A stretch of DNA of 64,000 nucleotides from contig NZ_CP034448.1 in the NCBI RefSeq assembly GCF_003952465.1, forward strand, positions 2,891,001 to 2,955,000, given 5' to 3'. A program made the position numbers and the translations under genes. Shown here in pieces: positions 1-8,409 of the stretch. Source of the stretch: Mesorhizobium sp. M1B.F.Ca.ET.045.04.1.1. GTDB taxonomy: Bacteria; Pseudomonadota; Alphaproteobacteria; Rhizobiales; Rhizobiaceae. Under the pieces are notes generated by a model, which made no database searches, was not told where the DNA came from, and was given only the letters and a program-made list of their open reading frames with translations. Numbering within the stretch: position 1 is the stretch's first letter; every line of letters begins with the position of its first letter.

Positions 1-92
1 CGGTCGGCTTTCTAGCCCAGAGCAATCTGCCAGGTCTTGCATCGTGTCGGGACCAGATCATTGGCACAGTGACTCGTCGCTGCTAAAGACCC

Positions 93-311
93 CTATTGCT
101 CCACTCCAAGACGAAGCCGGACCGAAGCCTCTAGGTCTTTGGCAAAACCAAGCGCCAACTGAAGAACCGTCGTTTCATTCGAAGCGACAGATCCTTGGCC
201 CTCGATGGCGATCGGCAGTTCAATTTTGCCAGCGGGTGAAGTCACGCGAACATTAAATAGAAGCTGGCCACCGGGCCGCTCCTCAACTGTTATCAATTCT
301 ACAGTTGCCAT
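93..311 (-). CDS. small hypothetical protein
   Basis: A 72-residue soluble protein begins MATVELITVEERPGG. It has alternating hydrophobic and polar residues that suggest a small beta-rich fold (VELITVEE, LLFNVRVTSP), then a helix-like tail. I place the start at the internal ATG because the 13 residues upstream of it look unlike the rest. No family is recognised. It lies among other tiny genes at the left edge, on the minus strand with the next two. Confidence 0.55.
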   Translation of the reverse strand: MATVELITVEERPGGQLLFNVRVTSPAGKIELPIAIEGQGSVASNETTVLQLALGFAKDLEASVRLRLGVEQ

Positions 312-437
312 TGTCACTTTCCCACTCGTCAGCCGTTCCCTGAACCCCAACCTTGCCTCGCTGGGAAATGCAGTTTTCGGCTCTAATCACGATGGCGGCT
401 GTTGCGGTAGACACCTTTTGGCCAACGAAGGCCTGGT

Positions 438-620
438 TCAAATCAGGCGGTTGCGTTCCGCGAGTTCGCGTGCCCGCCTTAGAGTGCCGTCGGTGTCGGC
501 GATCCTGCGCCTTGCTGCCTCGTCCGTTCTGATCGTCAGCCGCGCCGACATAATCTTGGATGATTTGGCGACGGCCACGATCATGATGGACGGGGCATCC
601 AGTGTTTTCATGGTTCTCAT
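438..620 (-). CDS. small basic hypothetical protein
   Basis: This 60-residue protein has a charged C-terminal helix rich in Arg and Glu (RRRIADTDGTLRRARELAERN). An AAAGGA ribosome-binding site lies about 8 nt before the ATG, which supports translation. No domain is recognised. The first ATG is used; a second ATG follows three codons later. Confidence 0.5.
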   Translation of the reverse strand: MRTMKTLDAPSIMIVAVAKSSKIMSARLTIRTDEAARRRIADTDGTLRRARELAERNRLI

Positions 621-724
621 GGGTATTATCCTTTCAAGCGAAATGACTGCCGGAGGCAGTCGACATTCGGCGATTGCTCCATGACCGGGCCAGGAGCGCT
701 GAACCGCAATATCGGCCTTGCCAA

Positions 725-916
725 TCAGGATTCCCGGCCGGCCTCTTCCCGCCGCTTGGCGTCCTGAATGTTCAGTTCGCCAACAATCTTTTCCGCCCGG
801 CGCGTCTTGATCCCGACCATCATCTTCTTCTCGAACTTGGCAGGTTGGCCGGCGAAGATGTCGAAAACGGTCCAGCTATTCGGCTCGTCCATCCGCAGCG
901 CGTAGTGGTTTGCCAT
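725..916 (-). CDS. small hypothetical protein, paralogue of the gene at 2671
   Basis: This 63-residue protein contains SWTVFDIFAGQPA followed by a charged stretch ending NIQDAKRREE. The same pattern (SWTVYHVFTGIPA, then NLRNSERRKE) occurs in the protein encoded at 2671-3006, so the two are diverged paralogues. The core probably forms a small alpha/beta unit of about 50 residues. The function is unknown; similar short proteins are, to my knowledge, scattered through Rhizobiales. Confidence 0.6.
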   Translation of the reverse strand: MANHYALRMDEPNSWTVFDIFAGQPAKFEKKMMVGIKTRRAEKIVGELNIQDAKRREEAGRES

Positions 917-962
917 GCTCGCATCTTTCTCGTTTTCGCCTCTCGACGAATGCCGACCGGGT

Positions 963-1091
963 TCAGGCTTTTATGCTGACGAAAACCGGGGCCAGCAGAG
1001 CGACGATCCAGAGCGCGACATATATCTTCAAGGCGAGTTGACCGTATGAAGAGAACGCCCCCCATGCGCGTCGCCACGTTCTCAATCCCAT
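963..1091 (-). CDS. possible small single-pass membrane protein
   Basis: The 42-residue reading starts MGLRTWRRAWGAF. It has a basic N-terminus followed by one hydrophobic segment (IYVALWIVALLAPVFV) near the C-terminus, giving the shape of a tiny inner-membrane protein. A longer frame exists upstream but looks non-coding. There is no strong ribosome-binding site, so this is tentative. Confidence 0.3.
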   Translation of the reverse strand: MGLRTWRRAWGAFSSYGQLALKIYVALWIVALLAPVFVSIKA

Positions 1092-1320
1092 TCGCGCTAG
1101 CCCGCCCCGCCGTGACAACGAGCGGCGCCTTCGTGGCAAGCATACCGAACATCCGAGGCGGTTCACGCACGGACACGACCCCGGATATGCTCGGGATGCC
1201 AGGCTTCACGGTCGGCATGGCTATCGGGCGACTAGGCTTCAGGTGGCAACTTCTTTCTGGTGGCGGAACGGGTGTGCATATCCTTCTATAGACCGCTTGC
1301 CTCGCGATAGATAGGAGCAC

Positions 1321-1735
1321 CGAAATTATTTGCCACGCCCGCTAAATTATCGGTCGGAATAATTGCGAGACTCAGAAAATATCGCCCTGGATGAGGTGAA
1401 TTCCTGCCGATTTTTTGACCCTGTGTTTGGCTTTTTTATTTAACCAAGAAAAATAAAACGCCGCCACCGCCTTGTTCGCAGCGCAATTGGGGCGCATATA
1501 TAAAATTCGTTGATTTGGTCGAGGTGGCTTCGTCATAGTGAATCCTCGCCATCCGCCTCCGAATTTTCGACAGTGAATGCATTGCGCCGCTCCCGGCGCG
1601 GCGTCTCGCTTCGTTCGAACCCTGAAATGATGCTAGCGCTGACCACGGATGTACTGGCGGCATCGGACATTGTTTCGCGGGTTCGACTTCGAATTGAAGC
1701 GGAAGGCGCATGCGCGCTTCCGCAGAAAGCCGCAA
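1321..1735. other. AT-rich intergenic stretch without a recognised gene
   Basis: The stretch around 1320-1510 is clearly richer in A and T than its surroundings, with T-runs near 1410-1440, and probably holds the promoter of the small-gene operon starting at 1736. Open frames on both strands here have no plausible protein features. Confidence 0.4.
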
Positions 1736-1999
1736 GTGACCACTCGCACCACGCCGACCATCGTTCGCTTCAATGCGGCGTTTATGCTGCCGGGTTTCGA
1801 TGCGCCGCAGCCGGCCGGAGAGTATCGCGTCGATCTCGATGAGGAGCCTCTCGAAGGGGCTTCCCGCACCGCATGGCGCCGCGTGGCCACGTTCATTCAC
1901 CTGCCAGCGATCTCCGCGAAGGGGTCCACGCAGCAATTGGTGCCAATCGAACCGGCCTCACTCGAGGCGGCGCTCGACAAGGACCGGAGACAACCATGA
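1736..1999 (+). CDS. small hypothetical protein, first gene of a tiny-gene operon
   Basis: The 87-residue reading starts at a GTG and begins TTRTTPTIVRF. It contains the run FMLPGFDAPQPAGEYRVDLD followed by TAWRRVATFIHL, a short beta-rich layout I associate with uncharacterised Rhizobiales proteins. Upstream codons in frame look unlike protein. The stop overlaps the ATG of the next gene by 4 nt (ATGA), which points to translational coupling. Confidence 0.6.
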   Translation: MTTRTTPTIVRFNAAFMLPGFDAPQPAGEYRVDLDEEPLEGASRTAWRRVATFIHLPAISAKGSTQQLVPIEPASLEAALDKDRRQP

Positions 2000-2355
2000 C
2001 CACCCTCATGCAACGCAACGCACGCCCCATCCAGCACGGAGCCCCGGCACGTCTTTTTGACATCGGACAGGCGGTCCGGCTGAAGGGCGGTCTCGGCCTC
2101 GGTCCGAATACCGGCGAAATCTACCGCATCACCCGTACCCTGCCGCCGAGGGGAAACTCGCCGCAATACCGCATTCGCAGCGACGCCGAACCGCACGAGC
2201 GGGTGGTGACGGAGGACAGGCTGGAGCCAGTCGACGAAGCGTCGGACGGCGGCATAATGCTCATCGAAAGGACATTCGGACATGGCCAAGGGACAGAAAC
2301 GCTCGAACAGAGAGATCAGGAAGCCGAAGCAGGAGGAGCTTCCGGTGAAGCCTGA
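1996..2355 (+). CDS. small hypothetical protein (Tudor/SH3-like beta segment)
   Basis: This 119-residue protein carries a segment of the type DIGQAVRLKGG...GEIYRITRTLPP...YRIRSDAEPHERVVTEDRLEP. That layout, a short beta barrel reading out flexible sequence, is common in small alphaproteobacterial proteins. It is coupled to the preceding gene by an ATGA overlap. The last 25 residues overlap the next small gene in another frame and are probably not conserved. Function unknown. Confidence 0.6.
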   Translation: MTTLMQRNARPIQHGAPARLFDIGQAVRLKGGLGLGPNTGEIYRITRTLPPRGNSPQYRIRSDAEPHERVVTEDRLEPVDEASDGGIMLIERTFGHGQGTETLEQRDQEAEAGGASGEA

Positions 2356-2413
2356 GAGTGCGTTCGGCCAAATCAAGGGCGCCGGCGGCACCCGAAGCAA
2401 GAGCAAAGGCTGA
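2282..2413 (+). CDS. 43-residue basic protein nested across the end of the previous gene
   Basis: Starting MAKGQKRSNREIRKPKQEE, this Lys/Arg-rich peptide matches in style the very short, disordered basic proteins found across Rhizobiales. It overlaps the preceding gene by 74 nt in a different frame. That N-terminal pattern is the main support. It may bind nucleic acid, but nothing in the sequence proves it. Confidence 0.55.
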   Translation: MAKGQKRSNREIRKPKQEELPVKPESAFGQIKGAGGTRSKSKG

Positions 2414-2443
2414 CGGCAGGATGTTTGCGCGCGACAGCTCGGG

Positions 2444-2686
2444 ATGAAGGTCGTGATCGAATTCTATCGCACGCGCGTTGCCAACGACGCGCACGCCGTC
2501 GTTGGCCGTGAGACCGTAGACGCGGCCGACCTCGACGCGGCGATCGAGATCGCGCGGCTACTGGCAAGGACGCTGAACATGCCACAGTGGCCGGATGCCG
2601 TCGCAATCGCCGACGCCGACGGCCCGACGATCTATTCCAGCGTCATTGCCGCGCAGGCGGGCACAGACAAATGGCCGACATCATGA
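2444..2686 (+). CDS. small hypothetical protein
   Basis: The 80-residue acidic protein begins MKVVIEFYRTRVAND. It contains a helix of the type DLDAAIEIARLLARTLNMP followed by a short beta segment (DAVAIADADG). The beta-strand start and single long helix suggest a compact alpha/beta fold. Its stop lies inside the start region of the next gene (16-nt overlap). No named family is recognised. Confidence 0.6.
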   Translation: MKVVIEFYRTRVANDAHAVVGRETVDAADLDAAIEIARLLARTLNMPQWPDAVAIADADGPTIYSSVIAAQAGTDKWPTS

Positions 2687-3006
2687 ACGCCAGCAACCAT
2701 CCCACCCATGTCGCGCGCAACGCCTGGGCACATCCGGGCCGGGAAGATGCAGGCGGCGCGCAGGCATGCGCCTTTAGGGATCAATATGGCCGCCGGGTCG
2801 AGCCCGATCGTTCCTGGACCGTCTATCACGTCTTCACCGGCATCCCGGCGTATGTGGACGGCGCTTTCATGATCGGGCTCAGCCGTTCGGAAGCGACCAA
2901 AAGCATGCTGTCCCTCAACCTTCGCAACAGCGAGCGCCGCAAGGAGAGGATCGCCGCGTGGTCAGTTCTTGTTGGCGTTCCCGAAATATCGGGAGGCCGA
3001 TCATGA
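2671..3006 (+). CDS. small hypothetical protein, paralogue of the gene at 725
   Basis: This 111-residue protein has a variable N-terminal 45 residues and then a core (SWTVYHVFTGIPA ... NLRNSERRKE) shared with the protein at 725-916. The start ATG lies within the previous gene, and the stop overlaps the next gene's ATG by 4 nt, so the genes from 2444 to 3278 read as one translational unit. Confidence 0.6.
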   Translation: MADIMNASNHPTHVARNAWAHPGREDAGGAQACAFRDQYGRRVEPDRSWTVYHVFTGIPAYVDGAFMIGLSRSEATKSMLSLNLRNSERRKERIAAWSVLVGVPEISGGRS

Positions 3007-3278
3007 CTCTAGCCTTCCCCAATCCCAGCCGTAGCTTCGATGAAGCGCGCAATGCCGTCTGCTTCATCGGCCATGACGGCATGTTTCAAATCCGTTTCTT
3101 CATCGAGGTAGAGGCGCTGGCCAAATCCGGCGTTGCCCTGGGTGGGAAGGTAAGCACCGAGACAGCCTGTCTTTCGGCATTTGACGCCTTACGGACCTCC
3201 ATCCAGGATGTGGCCGGCAAGGTCTATGCCCGCAGCCGCCGCGACTCCTATATTTTGACCGCCGCCGATTTCCCGTAG
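3003..3278 (+). CDS. DUF1488 family protein
   Basis: The 91-residue protein begins MTLAFPNPSRSFDEARNAV and ends with a helix plus RDSYILTAADF. This is the layout of DUF1488: a start of the type FPNPSRS, a central beta hairpin, and a C-terminal motif of the type R-x-Y-x-L-x-A-x-D-F. The family is uncharacterised and frequent in Proteobacteria. It is last in the overlapping run and coupled to its predecessor by ATGA. Confidence 0.8.
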   Translation: MTLAFPNPSRSFDEARNAVCFIGHDGMFQIRFFIEVEALAKSGVALGGKVSTETACLSAFDALRTSIQDVAGKVYARSRRDSYILTAADFP

Positions 3279-3360
3279 CAGCATTCGGATTCGATAAAGG
3301 CAGGTTAATAATACGTCCTGCCACGCTCGTCTTTCCACGCAATCAGGCGTAGTTTGCACG

Positions 3361-3612
3361 ATGGCTGGCAAAAAATTCCGGGTTCCCGTGGTTGTCTACA
3401 TCGCCGGTCCGATCGGCTTCACGCTCATTGAGTCCGTCGCACAGGCATCCGATTTCCTGTTTGACCATTGGCCTGGACACGACAGCCTGGCTTGGTCGGA
3501 CGCAATGAAGTGCTGCACCGAAGATGCTGCTGCCGATGACGCGAGTGTCGCATTCCTCACCGCGCTTAAGGATGCGGGGATCAGCTACGACCGCACGGTT
3601 GAGATTTACTGA
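3361..3612 (+). CDS. DUF982 family protein
   Basis: The 83-residue protein has the DUF982 pattern: an N-terminal strand pair, IESVAQASDFLFDHWPG, then a Cys-containing helix (AMKCCTED) and a final helix (VAFLTALKDAGISY). DUF982 proteins are short, almost confined to Rhizobiales and of unknown function. Length is typical of the family. Confidence 0.85.
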   Translation: MAGKKFRVPVVVYIAGPIGFTLIESVAQASDFLFDHWPGHDSLAWSDAMKCCTEDAAADDASVAFLTALKDAGISYDRTVEIY

Positions 3613-3736
3613 GCTTGCGACAAGCGACTGCGCGGTTTTTAGCCACGTGCGCTGGCCGGATTGCGATCTACCATTCCAAATCTCAGCGAGCACTTTTGCT
3701 TAGCGAGACTACCATACCTGCATACGGAGAGTTCGA

Positions 3737-3892
3737 ATGGCGATGAAGCCGAATTATCGATACGAGCGGAGTCAACGAGACAGGGCCAAGGCGGCCAAGA
3801 AAGAAGCCAAGCTTGCGGGGAAAGCTGCAAAGGAGAAACCTTCATCCGTAGAAAAGAAGGAAGCGCAGATGCCCGCTGCTGATGAAAGCTAA
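3737..3892 (+). CDS. 51-residue Lys/Ala-rich protein
   Basis: The peptide MAMKPNYRYERSQRDRAK is followed by Lys/Ala repeats. This start (MKPNYRYER-x2-R-x-R) recurs in short, probably disordered proteins of many Rhizobiales. It lies just upstream of a zinc-ribbon peptide in the same direction. The function is unknown. Confidence 0.6.
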   Translation: MAMKPNYRYERSQRDRAKAAKKEAKLAGKAAKEKPSSVEKKEAQMPAADES

Positions 3893-3901
3893 GGCATGGC
3901 G

Positions 3902-4075
3902 ATGACAGAGCGCGAGACAGACAACTTCGAAATCGACGTAGAATGTCCCCGTTGCCATCATCAGGGAAAGACGCTCGTCGGCTGGATTCGTACTCACACC
4001 CAGATGGAATGCTCGAACTGCGGCGACATCATTGACATTGAAAGCAAGAACTTCAGGTGGCATGAACAGCGCTAA
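3902..4075 (+). CDS. small zinc-ribbon protein
   Basis: This 57-residue protein has two CxxC pairs (CPRC near residue 13 and CSNC near residue 38), the arrangement of a single zinc ribbon. Between them is a basic strand (GKTLVGWIRTHTQ). An alternative in-frame ATG lies 6 nt upstream at 3896. The gene ends 10 nt before the NYN gene start, so they are likely cotranscribed. The partner is unknown. Confidence 0.6.
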   Translation: MTERETDNFEIDVECPRCHHQGKTLVGWIRTHTQMECSNCGDIIDIESKNFRWHEQR

Positions 4076-4085
4076 GGAAAGCCCT

Positions 4086-4841
4086 ATGACGCCTTCCGAA
4101 CCTCGGTCGCCGCGCCTTGCCGTTCTGATCGATGCCGACAATGCCTCGGCCAAGATTGCCGACGGGCTGTTCGAGGAGATCGCCAAGATTGGCGAGGCCA
4201 GCGTGCGTCGCATCTATGGCGATTTTTCCAGCTCGCGCTCGAAAGCGTGGGCAGACGTCCTTTCGAAGCACGCCATCATACCCCAGCAGCAGTTCGCCTA
4301 CACGACAGGCAAGAACGCCTCGGACATCACGCTCGTCATCGACGCGATGGATCTGCTGCATAGCGGCCGGTTCGACGGTTTCTGCCTGGTTTCCTCCGAC
4401 AGCGATTTCACCCGGCTCGCGGCCCGCATCCGCGAGCAGGGCATCGACGTGTTCGGCTTCGGGGAGCAGAAGACACCGGAGAGTTTCCGCCAGGCATGCC
4501 GGCGATTTGTCTATACCGAGAACCTGCTGCCGTCCGCGCCCGCGAACGAACCTGAGGCAGTATCGAGCATGAAGCCATTGCAGCCGCCTTCAGCTGCTGT
4601 GCCGATCATCCGGAAGATCATCGCGCAGATGGAAAGCGAGGATGGCTGGGTTCCGCTCGGTTCGGTTGGCACGCAGCTTGCCAATCTGGCTTCCGACTTC
4701 GATCCGCGCACCTTTGGTTTTCGCAAGCTGAGCGATCTCGTTCGCAAGACGAACGCATTCGAAATCGACCGTCCCGAGGGCGGAGCGTTACGCATCAGAA
4801 TCAAACCGGAGGCAGCGCGAAGGGGCGGGCGGAAGACCTAA
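4086..4841 (+). CDS. NYN domain ribonuclease-like protein with OST-HTH/LOTUS domain
   Basis: The 251-residue protein has an N-terminal NYN (PIN-like) domain. Acidic metal-site residues lie in LAVLIDADNAS (D16, D18), in NASDITLVIDAMDLL, and in LVSSDSDFTRLA. After a linker comes an OST-HTH/LOTUS domain around residues 170-240 (IIRKIIAQMESEDGW ... FGFRKLSDLVRKT). The family pairs a metal-dependent RNase fold with an RNA-binding winged helix, so a role in RNA turnover is likely. The start at 4086 is chosen because AAGGAAA lies 6-12 nt upstream; an earlier ATG at 4062 overlaps the zinc-ribbon gene. Confidence 0.85.
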   Translation: MTPSEPRSPRLAVLIDADNASAKIADGLFEEIAKIGEASVRRIYGDFSSSRSKAWADVLSKHAIIPQQQFAYTTGKNASDITLVIDAMDLLHSGRFDGFCLVSSDSDFTRLAARIREQGIDVFGFGEQKTPESFRQACRRFVYTENLLPSAPANEPEAVSSMKPLQPPSAAVPIIRKIIAQMESEDGWVPLGSVGTQLANLASDFDPRTFGFRKLSDLVRKTNAFEIDRPEGGALRIRIKPEAARRGGRKT

Positions 4842-4952
4842 TCGGTACGGTGCACGTTACGGAGTCCCTTGCAGGTTTGGCTATCTATCGACCGCCTAGC
4901 TTTTCCATGTCCTCCCGGTCCTGTTCCGTGCGCAGTTGGTCGAGCAGATCGA

Positions 4953-5138
4953 TCAAGGCTTTGCTTCGGGTGAGCCAGGTCCGCGGGCCATGAACGTCTC
5001 GATGTCAACCTCGGAAGGTTGACCGCCCGAGGCCCGGTTTGGCTCATGCCTCACGAAAATCTCGTCGCGCTCGCCGACCCCGACTAGCCAGCGGTCGCCG
5101 CTCGAGCTTGTGTAGAATGCCCGGGACGGGTTGGACAT
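4953..5138 (-). CDS. small hypothetical protein
   Basis: The 61-residue protein begins MSNPSRAFYTSSSGDRW and contains EIFVRHEPNRASGG and a C-terminal VDIETFMARG. This pattern (short N-terminus, SSSGDRW, VRHEPN-x-ASGG, final helix and Gly-rich tail) is one I recognise from a widespread uncharacterised rhizobial small protein. It is in frame with the cydA remnant upstream, so it appears as the tail of a 634-codon open frame, but it is best read as its own gene starting at 5138. Confidence 0.65.
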   Translation of the reverse strand: MSNPSRAFYTSSSGDRWLVGVGERDEIFVRHEPNRASGGQPSEVDIETFMARGPGSPEAKP

Positions 5139-5744
5139 TAGAACGTCCTTTGGCCTGTCTGCCAACGACCTGACGAAGACGGTCGTCTTCCGTTTACTGC
5201 CCGACCAGAATACCAGCCTGGCGCGCCGCCAAAGCGAACGCCCGCCGAACGCTCGATATGGGCTTTTTGTCCGCGCTGGCATCGTGGCAGGCCTGGAGCG
5301 GGGCGCGATGTGACGGCCCACGCTTGCCCCGCCACTTCCGAAGCAGAAATGACGAGCATTCATAGACGTCGGTGATGACCGTCTCGGGGTCTTGGGTGCT
5401 GGCGCCCGAACCGTCACCGGCTGAATGAATTTGGGATTTTGCATTGCTGTCGATAGGGCATTGCCACACGGATAGCGAGGCAATTCCATATCTCGCTCGG
5501 AATTCCCAGCCGAGCTCTTGGTGTTCGCGACCTTCTCCTCTTCGATCGACGAAACCCTACGCTTGATCTTGTTTGCGCAGACGGCATGCCGTCTTGGCGC
5601 TCGCAGAGAAGGAAACTTCCTCATCTCGCGCACGTTCACGGCGGAGCGACAGTGGAGGCGATGGCGCGCCTTCCGCGATGCGAGCCGCAAACGTCGCGCA
5701 GATGGAAGTTGGAAGAACCCCTTGCTAACGGAGAGCCGTCCATA
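5139..5744. other. unrecognised sequence joining the cydA remnant to the next gene
   Basis: The 600 nt stay open on the minus strand only because cydA's frame happens to continue. The translation is Arg/Ser-rich and matches no family I recognise. No inverted-repeat ends of an insertion sequence were seen. Confidence 0.4.
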
Positions 5745-6857
5745 CACGGCCGCCACGAACCCGAGCGGAGCGACCCATTGGCAGGCCTGCAGATACCAAG
5801 AGGTATCGAAGAGCCTGCCTTTCCAGCGCAGCCACCAGCTCGCCGCCACCATCGCAAGCATTAGTAGACCGATCCCGACCATTATGCGGAAGGCAAAGAA
5901 CGGAATGGCCACCGGTGGCCTCTGGTCGCGCGGCCATTCCTTCAGGCCTCGGATCTCGCCATTGAGATCGTGGATTAGGACCAGACTGCCAAGCAGGGGC
6001 ACCTCGACCGTATAACGGTTCGCTTCGTTCCGTTCATCGGGTAGAGCGAACAGCACTAGCGGCACGCGCCGTCCGGTTTCCCAATGCGCCTCGATAGCGG
6101 CCAGCTTCGTCGGCTGGTGTTCGAGCGTGCTCAGCCCGTGCTCGTCGCCGAGCAGGATCTGCAGCGGAACCAGGACCGTCAGCAGCCACAGGGTCATCGA
6201 CAGCATGCGCGATCCCTCGGGCACCGAGCGGCCTCGCCGGACCAGCCAGGCCGCCACCCCTACGACGACGAAGGCTGTGGTGACATAGAAGCCGACCACC
6301 GTATGGCCGAAGCGGTACGGGAAGGAGGGATTGAAGACGATCGCGAACCAGTCCTTCGGATAGAAGCGGCCGTCGACCAGTTCGTAACCAACCGGCGTCT
6401 GCATCCAGCTGTTGGCGGAAAGTATCCAGAAAGATGACAGCAGCGTGCCGAAAGCCACCATCAGCGCCGCCACGAAGTGCGCCCAGCGCGGAACCAGATT
6501 CCGGCCGAACAGCAACACTCCGAGAAACGCGGCCTCAAGGAAGAAGGCGGTCAACCCTTCGTAGGCGAAAAGAGGCGACAAGACATTTGCCGTGGCATCG
6601 GAATAACGGCTCCAGTTGGTGCCGAACTGGAATGGCATGACGATGCCCGAGACGACGCCTATGCCGAAGGCGACGGAAAAAATCTTGATCCAAAATCCCG
6701 AAATGCGGAAGTAGATCTCCTGTCCGGTGAAGAAATGCATGCCTTCCAGGAGGGCGATATAGGACGCGAGGCCAACGGTGAAGGCTGGCAGCAGGATGTG
6801 CCAGCCGATGACCCATACGAACTGAAGCCGGGAAAGGAGCAGGGGATCGAGTTCCAT
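5745..6857 (-). pseudogene. cydA: cytochrome bd-type ubiquinol oxidase subunit I, C-terminally truncated
   Basis: About 370 residues match subunit I of cytochrome bd/CIO oxidases, which oxidises quinol and reduces oxygen in the inner membrane. Visible are the start ELDPLLLSRLQFVWVIGWH with haem-ligand His20, FAYEGLTAFFLEA (E100, E107), FGHTVVGFYV with His185, a short Q-loop (HGLSTLEHQPTKLAAIEAHW) and FFAFRIMVG. Homology stops abruptly at VAPLGFVAAVYG, before the family's VTEVGRQPW-type motif and last helices. The frame then runs through about 600 nt of unrelated sequence into the small gene at 4953. No subunit II (cydB) follows, so this is probably a non-functional remnant. Confidence 0.85.
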
Positions 6858-7068
6858 CGATGGCCTTGCGTGTGCTCGGCCCCGTTAGGGAGGGACCACG
6901 TGGGGACGATAGCACGGCGACTATGGGGAACAAGTCCGAAAGCCAAGCGGCAACGCGGCTTTCAGCACATTGGGGACGAACCGAGCGCCTGATCGATGCT
7001 CGCTTGTGCCACCATCGTGGCTGTGCAGTCATTGGGTCGTTCCGAGTAATTTGACTCCCACAGTGAAA

Positions 7069-7737
7069 TCAGGGGAACAGGGCACGTATATCGGTTCGTA
7101 GCGTGGGAAGAAGTTCGTTCTCAAACCACGGATTCTGTTTCAGCCACCTATTGTTGTGCCATGACGGGTGCGGCAGTGGTAATCGGAGCAATGAGGGATC
7201 GGCTCGATAAATCTGGCGCCAGGCTCGTACAGTCTCGTTAACGCCTTTTCCGGCAAATGTTGACCCAAAGTGCCATCGATGCGCATATCCGCCGACAACT
7301 AGCAGCAATGCCAAGGTCGGCAGGCGTGCAAACAGCTTTCCCCGCCAGACCTCCGCGCACTCCCGGCGGGGCGGCAAATCGCCCCCAGTGGGGCTTAGGC
7401 CAGGAAAGCAGAAGCTCATGGGCACAATCGCAACCATGGAGGGGTTGTAGAATTCCTCCTCATTCATTCCCAGCCATTGCCTAAGCCTCACTCCCGAAGG
7501 ATCGTCGAACGGTCGCCCGCTTTCATGCGCGCGGATTCCGGGAGCTTGGCTGGCTATGCAAATGCGTGCCCCCTCTGATGCTTGAAGGATCGGTCGTGGC
7601 TCGTGGTCTAGCGGCAAGCCATAACTAGGCTGGTCACGGCAGATCCTGCAGGCGCGAATGGTGCTCACAAGCGTCGAGAACGGTTCCGGCTCATCCGCTA
7701 TCGTATTGAATCTGTCGGATTTGTTCTTTCCTTGCAT
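7069..7737 (-). CDS. uracil-DNA glycosylase superfamily protein
   Basis: This 222-residue protein has the uracil-DNA-glycosylase-like layout. It has a Cys pair near the N-terminus (CRICR), the glycine-rich motif SQAPGIRAHESGRPFDDPSG around residues 62-82, and a C-terminal LPLPHPSWHNNRW that supplies the substrate-loop His. Members remove uracil or bind uracil-containing DNA. The family resembles the (Fe-S) branches, but I count only two clearly placed N-terminal cysteines, so cluster binding is uncertain. It stands alone. Confidence 0.8.
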   Translation of the reverse strand: MQGKNKSDRFNTIADEPEPFSTLVSTIRACRICRDQPSYGLPLDHEPRPILQASEGARICIASQAPGIRAHESGRPFDDPSGVRLRQWLGMNEEEFYNPSMVAIVPMSFCFPGLSPTGGDLPPRRECAEVWRGKLFARLPTLALLLVVGGYAHRWHFGSTFAGKGVNETVRAWRQIYRADPSLLRLPLPHPSWHNNRWLKQNPWFENELLPTLRTDIRALFP

Positions 7738-7988
7738 CTTTCGCTACCAGAGATGAGCGCTGCGAAAGATTATGCCATTCATCGGATGGTCTCCTAATAT
7801 TCTTGAGGGCAGATCGTAAGTGTAGCTGGCTTGTTGCTCTCATCTGCTTCAGCACGGCTAGCGCGATCTGTCTTTTTTCTGTTTCGCTGGTCTGCGATCC
7901 ACGTTCTTGGTGCTATTTCCCAGCGGGCGGCGGGAGCCGGATAGAAGATTTTCCGTCGCCGGCGCGTAACGCGGGGGGAGTGGGCCTG

Positions 7989-8409
7989 GCGTGTTGGGTG
8001 TGACCCAAGCCCTTCAGATGGTCGATGGCGTGCCCGCTCTAGAGCAGATAGTCGGTTATGATGCGGCGGTCGCACAGCCACCAGACGGTCTCCAAGCGTA
8101 TCAAGGCCGGGCGACGGGCGCGGCCGAAAACGGATCAGTTCTTTGAAGGCGATGATAAATTCGGGCGCCCGGAACTCCGGACGCGCCAGAAGGAGTTGAA
8201 AATTTCATCGACGTTTCAGCCGCCGTCCACCCAGAGCGGGCAATGCCACTGTTGCGACAGGCAGCCGGTCGATGTTGCAGGGTGGATTGGCACGCGACCG
8301 GGGAAGGATCGGACGTCGATCAGTGGGTCGACCTGCGCCGCGCCCAGCATGTCGAGAAATTCCTCGAGCTGAGTGCGGAGTGGCCGATGGTTTTGAATCG
8401 GGCAGGCAT
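7989..8409 (-). pseudogene. decayed DUF488 family gene
   Basis: Reading the minus strand across frames gives FKTIGHS, then LEEFLDMLGAAQVDPLIDVRSFP, then NIDRLPVATVALPALGGRR, and finally VWWLCDRRIITDYLL and HAIDHLKGLGH. These are the successive DUF488 signatures, but they lie in different frames and are interrupted by at least one stop. The gene is therefore broken by several indels. It overlaps the end of the DUF2945 gene at its 5' side. An intact DUF488 gene lies at 17725 and a truncated one at 25487. Confidence 0.8.
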
